51,694 bases of DNA from Planctomycetota bacterium (lineage in GTDB: Bacteria; Planctomycetota; Brocadiia; Brocadiales; Scalinduaceae). The DNA is taken from contig JACZYU010000002.1 in NCBI GenBank assembly GCA_022570935.1, positions 1-51,694 on the forward strand. The letters run 5' to 3'. This document shows, in pieces, positions 7,332 through 14,809 of the stretch. Each line of letters opens with the position of its first letter. Within the stretch, counting starts at the first letter, position 1. The position numbers and the translations under genes were made by a program. A model generated the notes under the pieces. That model was not told the DNA's origin. It worked only from the letters and a program-made list of their open reading frames with translations, and searched no databases.

Positions 7332-9206
7332 GTGACAGATATTATTATGAACGGAAGAGAAAGACGTTACGATGGCGTAAAGTTTATCCATAACTTGGAA
7401 CCTGATTATCAAAAAGTTCATTTAGAGATACCGGATGATTTTCGTGACAAAATCTTAAACAAACTTTCTCGTTTATACGGCGAACAGACAGCAAATAAAT
7501 ATATGCCCGAACTTGAACGCATCTGCAAGGTCTATTATGCCTATAAAACTGAAAAGATGGTTGCGTTTACTAAAGCATTAGACCCAAAAAATCGTTTTAC
7601 AGAAAAGGACGTTATTTTAATTACTTATGGGGATCTTATTCGTGAAGATGGCGTTTCTCCCCTTACGACACTCTCAAAATTCTGTGGTATCTACCTCAAG
7701 CATACAATTAATACACTTCACATACTTCCCTTTTTCCCCTATTCATCAGACAGAGGTTTTGCAATTGAAGATTTTGAGACTGTAGACCCTGAGCTTGGAA
7801 CATGGGCGGATATTGAAGATTTAGAGACACGTTATAAACTGATGTTTGACGGGGTCATAAACCATATTTCATCAAAAAGCCGTTGGTTTCAGAGGTTCCT
7901 GGACGGAACCCCGCACTACAAGGACTTTTTTATCAGTTATGACTCTTATGATGACCTTACACCCGAGGAGCGGAGCGCTATTTTTCGGCCACGTACCACT
8001 GATATCCTTACAAAATTCTATACCATCGGTGGAGAAAAATACGTCTGGTCAACTTTCTCCAAAGACCAGATCGATTTGAATTATAAGAACCCTGAAGTGT
8101 TGATAAGGGTTATTGAGATATTACTGTTATATGTGCGTAAAGGGGCTGACATTATCAGGCTTGATGCTATCACCTTTCTTTGGGCAAGTCCTGGTACGTC
8201 ATGTGCCAACCTGGAAGAGACGCACCTGATCGTCAAGCTCTTCCGGGATATCTTAGACCTTGTTGCACCGCATGTGTCAATAATTACCGAAACAAACATT
8301 CCACATGAAGACAATATTTCATACTTTGGAAATGGCAATGACGAGGCGCACATGGTCTATAATTTTGCCCTCCCGCCTCTTGTGCTTCACACATTTTACA
8401 CAAAAGACACAACCAGGCTCAACGAATGGGCAGAAAGTCTTAAACCTGCTTCTGAGACAACGTCTTATTTCAACTTTCTTGACTCACATGACGGTGTGGG
8501 ACTTATGGCAGTTAAGGATTTATTATCGCACGATGAAATCAGGTTTATTATTCAGAGAGCAAGAGAACATGGAGGCTATGTCTCTTACAAAACTGATAAG
8601 GACGGCCTGGAGGTACCTTACGAGATTAATATTACATGGTTTAATGCTCTTTGCAGGGAAGACGGTACGGCACATACAGATCTTCAGGTCAATAAATTTA
8701 TTGCTTCAAGAGCCATGGCCTTAACCCTTCAAGGAGTTCCGGGAATCTATCTGCACAGTTTTTTTGGTACCCATAATGATATAGAAGCAGTAAGCTGTCC
8801 CCTATCAAAACGTGAGGTAAATCGTAAAGCACTTGATTACAATACACTCACAAAAGCTATAGATAATCCCGATACACTAACATCAAAGATCATTCATAGA
8901 CTGAATACTATTATTAGTCTCAGGACCAAACAGAGTGCTTTTCATCCAAATGGAGCGCAGAAAATTTTGAAAGTCAAACCTGAGATATTTGCAGTCTTAA
9001 GAACATCTCCAAATAAAAAACATCATATCCTCTCTTTGATCAATATTACGGATGATGAGATTCAGATAACAATTCCCATGAAAACAGTTCAAATATTCAA
9101 ACAAGAATGGTATGATCTTATCCGCCAGGATAAGCATACGTTTAAAGATGAAAATATCAGCTTTACATTAAAGCCTTATGATATTGTCTGGCTGGAGCCT
9201 CAATAA
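7332..9206 (+). CDS. GH13 sugar phosphorylase (sucrose/glucosylglycerate phosphorylase-like)
   Basis: The protein has 624 residues with a GH13 (beta/alpha)8 fold of the GH13_18 type. Motifs: HILPFFPYSSDRGFAIEDF near the start of the barrel, MFDGVINHISSKS, the nucleophile motif IIRLDAITFLW (Asp near residue 278), the acid/base motif SIITETNIPHEDN (Glu near 320) and the stabiliser FLDSHDGVG (Asp near 387). LQGVPGIYLHSFFG is also typical of sucrose phosphorylase relatives. Such enzymes split a glucoside with phosphate to give glucose 1-phosphate. The substrate cannot be fixed from sequence; glucosylglycerate, sucrose or sucrose 6-phosphate are candidates. The start is a GTG at 7332, with an ATG at 7347 as alternative. 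A phosphofructokinase and pyruvate kinase follow in the same direction. Confidence 0.85.
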   Translation: MTDIIMNGRERRYDGVKFIHNLEPDYQKVHLEIPDDFRDKILNKLSRLYGEQTANKYMPELERICKVYYAYKTEKMVAFTKALDPKNRFTEKDVILITYGDLIREDGVSPLTTLSKFCGIYLKHTINTLHILPFFPYSSDRGFAIEDFETVDPELGTWADIEDLETRYKLMFDGVINHISSKSRWFQRFLDGTPHYKDFFISYDSYDDLTPEERSAIFRPRTTDILTKFYTIGGEKYVWSTFSKDQIDLNYKNPEVLIRVIEILLLYVRKGADIIRLDAITFLWASPGTSCANLEETHLIVKLFRDILDLVAPHVSIITETNIPHEDNISYFGNGNDEAHMVYNFALPPLVLHTFYTKDTTRLNEWAESLKPASETTSYFNFLDSHDGVGLMAVKDLLSHDEIRFIIQRAREHGGYVSYKTDKDGLEVPYEINITWFNALCREDGTAHTDLQVNKFIASRAMALTLQGVPGIYLHSFFGTHNDIEAVSCPLSKREVNRKALDYNTLTKAIDNPDTLTSKIIHRLNTIISLRTKQSAFHPNGAQKILKVKPEIFAVLRTSPNKKHHILSLINITDDEIQITIPMKTVQIFKQEWYDLIRQDKHTFKDENISFTLKPYDIVWLEPQ

Positions 9207-9220
9207 CAAATATCTTCCCG

Positions 9221-9240
9221 CCTGCCTGCCGGTAGGCAGG
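9221..9240. repeat. CCTGCC-type palindromic repeat, copy 1
   Basis: CCTGCCTGCCGGTAGGCAGG is a nearly perfect 20-bp palindrome lying 15 bp after the phosphorylase gene. Similar palindromes occur at 10700-10723, 12341-12363, 12444-12469, 27147-27166, 33790-33809 and 35576-35595. They are dispersed REP-like units that can form a hairpin in RNA. Here it could also act as a weak transcription stop. Confidence 0.75.
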
Positions 9241-9296
9241 GGCAACCAAACAGAATTTATCTGTAAAGATCAAACATTGTACTTCAGGAGCGCATA

Positions 9297-10757
9297 ATGC
9301 AAGAGCTGGATTTTTCCATTTCCGTTTTGGGTGAACCAACTATACAAATATCTGCAATATCTGAAAAGAGAGATGTATGGCGTACAAGCTATGTGGATGA
9401 CGACCAGTATATACTTTACGATATTGCTGTTACCATTGGAAAATCGGAAGCCGGTTTTGCCCGGAACAATCTGATCGAAAAGGCCGGCCCGAGGGAAAAG
9501 ATTTATTTTGATCCTGCCAAAGTGCATGCAGGGGTGGTCACCTGTGGCGGGCTGTGTCCCGGACTCAACGACGTAATACGGGCAATTGTCATGACCCTGT
9601 GGTATCGTTATGGTGTAAAACAGATATCCGGTTTCAGGTATGGGTATCGGGGCTTTCTTTCGAGATTTAACATTCCGGTTATGGAGTTGACGCCTGATGT
9701 TGTAACCAAGATTCACCGACTCGGAGGGACCATTCTCGGAGCTTCGCGAGGCTACGGTGATTGTGTTGAAGAGATTGTTGATTCCCTCGAACGTATGAAC
9801 ATTAACACGCTTTTTATCATTGGCGGTGATGGTACACAAAAAGGCGCTCTTGGTATTTCTGAGGAAGCAAAGAAACGGGGTCTTAAGATTTCTGTAATAG
9901 GAATTCCCAAAACTATTGATAACGATCTGAGCTTTGTGCAGAAATCATTCGGATTCCAGACAGCAGTTTCCCGCGCGGTAGAGGCTGTTGACTGTGCACA
10001 TGTGGAGGCGCATGACGCGATAAATGGAATCGGAATTGTTAAAGTAATGGGACGTGAATCAGGGTTTATCGCCGCTCACACAGCCATGGCTATAAATGAT
10101 GTGAATTACGTGCTCATCCCTGAGGTACGTTTTGATCTGGACGGAGAAAATGGTTTACTTGCCAATCTGGAAAGGAGACTCGAACAACGGAATCATGCTG
10201 TGATTTTAATAGCAGAAGGTGCCGGGCAGGAATACATGGAAGATTCCAGGGCCAGTGATGTATCAGGTAATATACAGCTTAATGACATAGGCATTTACCT
10301 TAAAGAGCGGATTAGTGAGTATTTCAAGAAAAAGGGGATAGAAATTAATCTGAAATATATCGACCCCAGTTACATGATCCGTAGTGCGCCTGCCAATCCC
10401 AATGATTCGACTTACTGCGCCAGACTCGGCGCTCATGCAGTTCATGCAGCCATGGCAGGAAAGACTGGAATGATCATAAGCCTTATCCATTCCCAATTTG
10501 TTCACATACCCATTCGCCTGACCATTTCAGGCAGAAAACGTATCGATCCGCACAAGGAACTCTGGCGCGATGTAACGGAAGCTACCGGCCAACCTCTTCT
10601 TTTACAGGAGCGCAGAAAAAAACCTCGCTCCCCGGACAAAAAGCGCCGAGGACTTTCCCCGGACAAACAACGCCGAGGACTTTCCCCGGACAAAAAACGC
10701 CCCTGCCCGTCCGGCAGGCGGGGAGGACAAGAAGGCGATGAAGTGAATAAATCTTAA
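9297..10757 (+). CDS. 6-phosphofructokinase (plant/trypanosome-like long type)
   Basis: The protein has 486 residues. It shows the PFK active-site series GGLCPGLNDVIR, GFRYGYRGF, IIGGDGTQKGA (about residues 176-184), GIPKTIDNDLSF (about 202-213), MGRESGFIA and AEGAGQEY. The GGDGT glycine, as opposed to the GGDDT aspartate, is a mark of ATP-using enzymes in this long clade (plant and trypanosomatid ATP-PFKs), so ATP is the likelier donor than pyrophosphate. It phosphorylates fructose 6-phosphate in the cytosol. An AGGAG lies 8 bases before the ATG. The last ~45 residues are unusual: repeated SPDKKRRGL units, encoded by a 27-bp repeat, followed by a palindromic repeat. The conserved fold ends near residue 435. 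Confidence 0.9.
   Translation: MQELDFSISVLGEPTIQISAISEKRDVWRTSYVDDDQYILYDIAVTIGKSEAGFARNNLIEKAGPREKIYFDPAKVHAGVVTCGGLCPGLNDVIRAIVMTLWYRYGVKQISGFRYGYRGFLSRFNIPVMELTPDVVTKIHRLGGTILGASRGYGDCVEEIVDSLERMNINTLFIIGGDGTQKGALGISEEAKKRGLKISVIGIPKTIDNDLSFVQKSFGFQTAVSRAVEAVDCAHVEAHDAINGIGIVKVMGRESGFIAAHTAMAINDVNYVLIPEVRFDLDGENGLLANLERRLEQRNHAVILIAEGAGQEYMEDSRASDVSGNIQLNDIGIYLKERISEYFKKKGIEINLKYIDPSYMIRSAPANPNDSTYCARLGAHAVHAAMAGKTGMIISLIHSQFVHIPIRLTISGRKRIDPHKELWRDVTEATGQPLLLQERRKKPRSPDKKRRGLSPDKQRRGLSPDKKRPCPSGRRGGQEGDEVNKS
10629..10723 (+). repeat. In-frame 27-bp tandem repeat plus CCTGCC palindrome inside the PFK gene
   Basis: CCCCGGACAAA begins at 10630, 10657 and 10684, a 27-base period (nine codons). 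Each unit is the reverse orientation of the dispersed hairpin repeat seen at 3127, 33757, 35605 and 46214. The array runs directly into a palindrome (10700-10723) of the other dispersed class. The reading frame stays open throughout and ends at 10757. Confidence 0.9.
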
Positions 10758-10797
10758 GGATAAAAAACCCAACTGACAGAAAGAGGAATTACTCAAA

Positions 10798-12234
10798 ATG
10801 ATAAAGACTAAAATAATCGTTACACTTGGCCCTTCCTGCAGTCAGAAAGAAACCATCAAGTCTATGATTGATAATGGTGTAGACATCTTTCGGTTAAACT
10901 TTTCCCATGGCACACTTGATGCTCATGCACAATTATTGGAGAACCTGAATGCCGTTCGTGCAGAGCATAGTCACACGACTGCAGTGATGGGTGATCTATG
11001 CGGTCCGAAGATACGTATCGGACGTATCCAACCGGAGGGAGAGAGGTTAGAAGTCGGTGGGGAAGTCTGCATTATACACAGCGAAGAACAGGGTAACGTA
11101 AATCGATTTGGTACAAATTATGAATCTTTCTCCAAAGATGTAGAGATCGGTCACCGCGTCTTCATCGATGATGGTCAAATTGCCCTGCGCGTAATTCGCA
11201 AAGATGAAGAGCAGACAGTGTGTGAAGTCCTGGTTGGCGGACCTCTGCACAGCCGGAAGGGAATCAATCTGCCGGACACCAATGTACGCATACCTTCAAT
11301 TACAGAACGTGACTGGGAATGCGTGGACTGGGCTATCCGGCACAAAGTGGATTTTTTAGCTCTAAGCTTCGTCCGGTCGTCAGATGAAATTAATCAGTTA
11401 AAAGATTATCTTAAGAAAGCCGGAGCAGATATAAAGGTAGTTGCCAAGATTGAAACTCCTCAAGCATTGACTCATCTGGAAAGCATTACTAAAGCCAGCG
11501 ATGCTGTGCTTATCGCACGAGGTGATCTTGGAGTTGAAATGGATCTGGCAGAGGTACCTGTCCTCCAGAAACGAATTACTCAGAGCTGCCGACGCCTTGG
11601 CAAGCCTGTAATAGTTGCCACACAAATGCTGCAAAGTATGATCGAAAATCCTGTTGCAACCAGAGCGGAAGTCTCAGACGTAGCCAACGCTATTATGGAC
11701 CTTACCGATGCCGTCATGCTTTCCGGTGAAACTTCTGTAGGCAAATATCCGATCAAAGCGGTACAAACCGTCCGGCGCATTGCCAGAGTAACGGAAGAGT
11801 ACCTCCATCAGGACGAACATGCACGCATTAAGACCGTTACGAGGGACGACCTAGTCCTGACTGCAGCAATTGCCCGCAGTATAGATCAGATCGTAGATGA
11901 TATTTCTGCTAAACTCGTGGCAGCATGGTCGCAAACAGGCTCAACAGTGAGATTGCTCAGTAAAGAACGCATTAACGTTCCTGTCCTCGCATTAAGTTCT
12001 GATCAACGCACCTGCAATCAAATGAGCCTGTATTATGGTGTAATACCAAGATGCCAGCCAACACCAGAGGATATAAATCAGTTTATCCACATAGTGGAAT
12101 ATCTCATTATCAGCCATAATTGGGCTCGTGTTGGAGACAAGATTGTCCTGGTATCCGGCCAGCCAATCGGTAGCGCTGGCGCCACCAATGCCGTAATGGT
12201 TCATACCATCAGTAATAGGCAATCGCCACCTTGA
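10798..12234 (+). CDS. pyk: Pyruvate kinase
   Basis: The protein has 478 residues, a normal bacterial length. Motifs: TLGPSCSQKETIKSMIDNGVDIFRLNFSHG at the N-terminus, VMGDLCGPKIRIG, the catalytic lysine region VVAKIETPQAL, the signature VLIARGDLGVEMDL, and KPVIVATQMLQSMIENPVATRAEVSDVANAI. The C-terminal allosteric domain is present. It converts phosphoenolpyruvate and ADP to pyruvate and ATP. AGAGGAA precedes the ATG. It follows the phosphofructokinase by 40 bp, so the two are probably co-transcribed. Confidence 0.97.
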   Translation: MIKTKIIVTLGPSCSQKETIKSMIDNGVDIFRLNFSHGTLDAHAQLLENLNAVRAEHSHTTAVMGDLCGPKIRIGRIQPEGERLEVGGEVCIIHSEEQGNVNRFGTNYESFSKDVEIGHRVFIDDGQIALRVIRKDEEQTVCEVLVGGPLHSRKGINLPDTNVRIPSITERDWECVDWAIRHKVDFLALSFVRSSDEINQLKDYLKKAGADIKVVAKIETPQALTHLESITKASDAVLIARGDLGVEMDLAEVPVLQKRITQSCRRLGKPVIVATQMLQSMIENPVATRAEVSDVANAIMDLTDAVMLSGETSVGKYPIKAVQTVRRIARVTEEYLHQDEHARIKTVTRDDLVLTAAIARSIDQIVDDISAKLVAAWSQTGSTVRLLSKERINVPVLALSSDQRTCNQMSLYYGVIPRCQPTPEDINQFIHIVEYLIISHNWARVGDKIVLVSGQPIGSAGATNAVMVHTISNRQSPP

Positions 12235-12340
12235 CATGTTTCATTCTGGACGAGCCAGAACTAACAGGAGTGCGGTAAAGTTGCCCGCCTGAATGGCGAA
12301 GTCGGGCAGACAACCAAGTTTGAAGTGTCTAAAGTGAACT

Positions 12341-12363
12341 CCCGCCTGCCGGACGGGCAGGGG
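12341..12363. repeat. CCTGCC-type palindrome in the pyk-ackA gap
   Basis: The 305-bp gap 12235-12539 has no gene. It holds this palindrome and a second one at 12444-12469. It also holds AAGTTTGAAGTGTCTAAAGT (12316-12335), a 20-mer that recurs at 28957-28976 and, reversed, near 37926. The gap looks like accumulated repeat debris. Confidence 0.6.
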
Positions 12364-12539
12364 TAGGCAAGGAAAGTGCCTAAAGTTAAAAATTCGAAGG
12401 AATTGAGGAATTGAGTGACAAATCAATTAATCCCTAAATTCTTGCCTGTCCGCCAGCCTGTTAGGCGGGAATCCATGAATCCGTTCGGGTAGACACAAAT
12501 CTCTCAATTTAGATTTAAATAACTAGAGGCGCATAGTAT

Positions 12540-13766
12540 ATGAATAAAAATAGTGATACAAAAGTTCTGGTGATTAACTGCGGCAGCTCTTCAGTTAAAT
12601 TTCAGCTTATCAATATGGCCGATGAAGATGTCCTTGCAGGTGGAATAGTTGAAAGGATTGGACTGCCTAAATCGCTCATAAAATTTAAATTTGGCGATAA
12701 AGAACTTACCAGGGAGTGCGGCACTCTTGATCACAGCTCTGCAATTTCAGAGATTATCGATGACATCACACACGGTCAGTTTGGCGTGATCGGTCACAAG
12801 GGTGAAGTATCGGCAGTTGGGCATAGAGTAGTTCACGGTGCGGAACAATTTACAGAATCTGTTTTGATAACTGATGATACTATTAAACAGATCGAGGCGT
12901 GTATTGAGCTCGCCCCACTTCACAATCCTCATAATCTAAAGGGAATACTTGTATGTAAAGAGCTTCTACCCGGCGTTCCACAGGTAGCCGTATTTGATAC
13001 AGCCTTTCATCAAACAATGGAAGATTATGTTTACACGTATGCACTTGCCTATAGATTTTATGAAAAGTACAGGTTCAGGCGTTATGGATTTCACGGTACC
13101 AGCCATTTCTATGTGGCGAACAAGGCGGCAGAAATTGTCGGAAAGGACATAAGCAAGTTAAAGATAATTACGTGCCACCTTGGGAACGGGGCAAGCATTG
13201 CGGCAGTTAAATACGGCAAATCGATGGATACATCTATGGGATTCACACCTCTTGAAGGCCTGATAATGGGAACCAGATGTGGAGATGTTGACCCTGCTAT
13301 GGTTCTCTTTGTAATGGAAAAGGAGGGTCTGAGTCCACACGAATGCGACACTCTGATGAACAAAGAAAGTGGTTTAATTGGGATTTCAGGTATCAGCTCA
13401 GATATGCGCGATCTTATTAAGGCTTATGAAGACGGAGACGACAGAGCAAGGCTCGCTTTGCAGATGTATTCATACCGTATCAGGAAATATATTGGTATGT
13501 ATGTAGCATCAATGAACGGTGTTGATATAATAGTCTTTACCGGTGGAGTTGGCGAGAAGGCGGTTCTTATCAGGAGTATGTGTTGTACAGATATGGAATA
13601 TCTGGGTATTGACTTTGATGAAGAGAAGAATAAGAAGACTATTGGAACCGAAGGAGAATTAACCTCTCAGGATTCTAAAGTCAGGGTATTATGCATACCC
13701 ACAAATGAGGAACTCGTAATAGCCAGAGATACTGCACGGATAATAAATAGAAGCAAAGCTGCGTAA
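12540..13766 (+). CDS. ackA: Acetate kinase
   Basis: The protein has 408 residues. Signatures are VLVINCGSSSVKFQ at the N-terminus, VAVFDTAFHQTM, RRYGFHGTSHFYV, TCHLGNGASIAAV and VFTGGVGEKA. It interconverts acetyl phosphate and acetate with ATP/ADP. With pta downstream it forms the acetate-producing pathway that follows pyruvate kinase. AGAGG lies 10 bases before the ATG. The pair is split by a TA module, so ackA and pta are probably separate transcripts here. Confidence 0.97.
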   Translation: MNKNSDTKVLVINCGSSSVKFQLINMADEDVLAGGIVERIGLPKSLIKFKFGDKELTRECGTLDHSSAISEIIDDITHGQFGVIGHKGEVSAVGHRVVHGAEQFTESVLITDDTIKQIEACIELAPLHNPHNLKGILVCKELLPGVPQVAVFDTAFHQTMEDYVYTYALAYRFYEKYRFRRYGFHGTSHFYVANKAAEIVGKDISKLKIITCHLGNGASIAAVKYGKSMDTSMGFTPLEGLIMGTRCGDVDPAMVLFVMEKEGLSPHECDTLMNKESGLIGISGISSDMRDLIKAYEDGDDRARLALQMYSYRIRKYIGMYVASMNGVDIIVFTGGVGEKAVLIRSMCCTDMEYLGIDFDEEKNKKTIGTEGELTSQDSKVRVLCIPTNEELVIARDTARIINRSKAA

Positions 13767-13808
13767 ATAACCTCTTATTCTTTAGCAAATAGTTAAATAG
13801 ATATAAGA

Positions 13809-14075
13809 CTATTTGAAAAGTTCTGAATGCGAACCTGTTCTTTCTAAAATTAAAGTATCTTTTTTACATTTGTAAATCAAAATCCAATCAGCTTCAATAT
13901 GGCAATCTCTACACCCTTTCCACCCACCAATTAGTGGATGGTCTCTATATTCTGGATCAAGACGGTTACCTGAAACCAGTATTTCTACAACTGTTTTAAG
14001 TTTATCAATTGTTTTACTTTGTCTCTTGATTTTTTTATAGTCTCTCTTAAATTGTGAAGTGTAGTGAATATTCAA
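13809..14075 (-). CDS. YafQ/RelE-family toxin
   Basis: The protein has 88 residues. It matches the YafQ group of RelE-fold toxins: YTSQFKRDYKKIKRQ at the start, RLDPEYRDHPLIGGWKGCRDCHIEADWILIYK in the middle, and LERTGSHSELF at the end. The conserved histidines and the final His-Ser-(D/E)-LF tail, used in ribosome-dependent mRNA cleavage, are present. The gene overlaps the antitoxin stop by 4 bases, so translation is coupled. It is antiparallel to ackA, 42 bp away. Confidence 0.88.
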   Translation of the reverse strand: MNIHYTSQFKRDYKKIKRQSKTIDKLKTVVEILVSGNRLDPEYRDHPLIGGWKGCRDCHIEADWILIYKCKKDTLILERTGSHSELFK

Positions 14076-14332
14076 CTATCAAGCTCCCGGAACAGTTCAT
14101 CTACGCTCTTAACTTTGTGCAGTCCTTTTCCATTTTCAGCCTTTTGAATTGTTTTAACTGTTAGTTCATTAGGAATCTTGATTTCAAAAGGTATGCCCTT
14201 ATGCAGGGCTATTTGTGTTAAATAGATAGAGATCGCCTCAGACATTGAAATGTGGAGAGAATTTAATATTTTTTGTGCCTGTGTTTTAATTTCAGGATTA
14301 ATACGAGCTTGAATTGTAGTTGTTTTAGACAT
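14072..14332 (-). CDS. RelB/DinJ-family antitoxin
   Basis: The protein has 86 residues. The N-terminal ribbon-helix-helix reads TTIQARINPEIKTQAQKIL, then GIPFEIKIPNE, both typical of DinJ. The C-terminal half is charged and should wrap the toxin. An AAAGGA sits about 10 bases before the ATG. The pair should repress its own promoter. Confidence 0.88.
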   Translation of the reverse strand: MSKTTTIQARINPEIKTQAQKILNSLHISMSEAISIYLTQIALHKGIPFEIKIPNELTVKTIQKAENGKGLHKVKSVDELFRELDS

Positions 14333-14644
14333 TCTTTTTATTCCTTTCTATATATCGTGATTACATTTGTATGTTAATTGTCACTACATGTAGTTTAGGC
14401 AAATACCCGCATAAATCAAGCGGAAATTTGCAATGCGAAGCTTTTTTTACGATTTGACCGCTTAAAAAAACCATACTACAAAGGTGCCTTTTGAATGATT
14501 TATTTCTATATTGTTGCAAGATCCTTAAAATTGGAAGCGGATCAACACAGATTATACGGATTAGGGATATCCCAGGAAAAAACTAAATTCTACAGATGGT
14601 TCAGGTCACGCCTTAGGCGGATCTGCCTTCGGTACGACTTGTAG

Positions 14645-14699
14645 CCTGTCGCCTGAGGACGACCCTGTGGGTAGTTTCAAGATCCGCCCCTGGTGGGAA
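14645..14699. repeat. ~55-bp dispersed repeat, copy 2, in the dinJ-pta gap
   Basis: This matches the element at 7031-7085. The surrounding 14333-14809 gap (477 bp) has no recognisable gene. Just before pta lies an imperfect inverted repeat, CGGTTCAATCTGCAG ... GCAAGATTGAACCG (14710-14756), that could form a hairpin in the leader. Confidence 0.6.
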
Positions 14700-14809
14700 C
14701 CTAAACGTTTCGGTTCAATCTGCAGAGCTAAGCTCAGCTTTGCAAGATTGAACCGGCAATAGTCGGACAGGCATCTGTGTTATATTAATTTAAAAGAACG
14801 GAGCGGAAT

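Noticed and set aside
8305-8724. 139-residue plus-strand frame inside the sugar phosphorylase gene
   Set aside because: It is a shadow of the GH13 gene, which shows all family motifs across the same stretch.
10629-10710. Possible CRISPR array (regular 27-bp period)
   Set aside because: The units are adjacent with no spacers, lie inside a coding gene, and match the dispersed hairpin repeat. No cas gene is present.
9297-10757. Pyrophosphate-dependent PFK
   Set aside because: The motif is GGDGT with glycine, as in ATP-using long-type enzymes; the pyrophosphate type has GGDDT. Only an assay would settle it.
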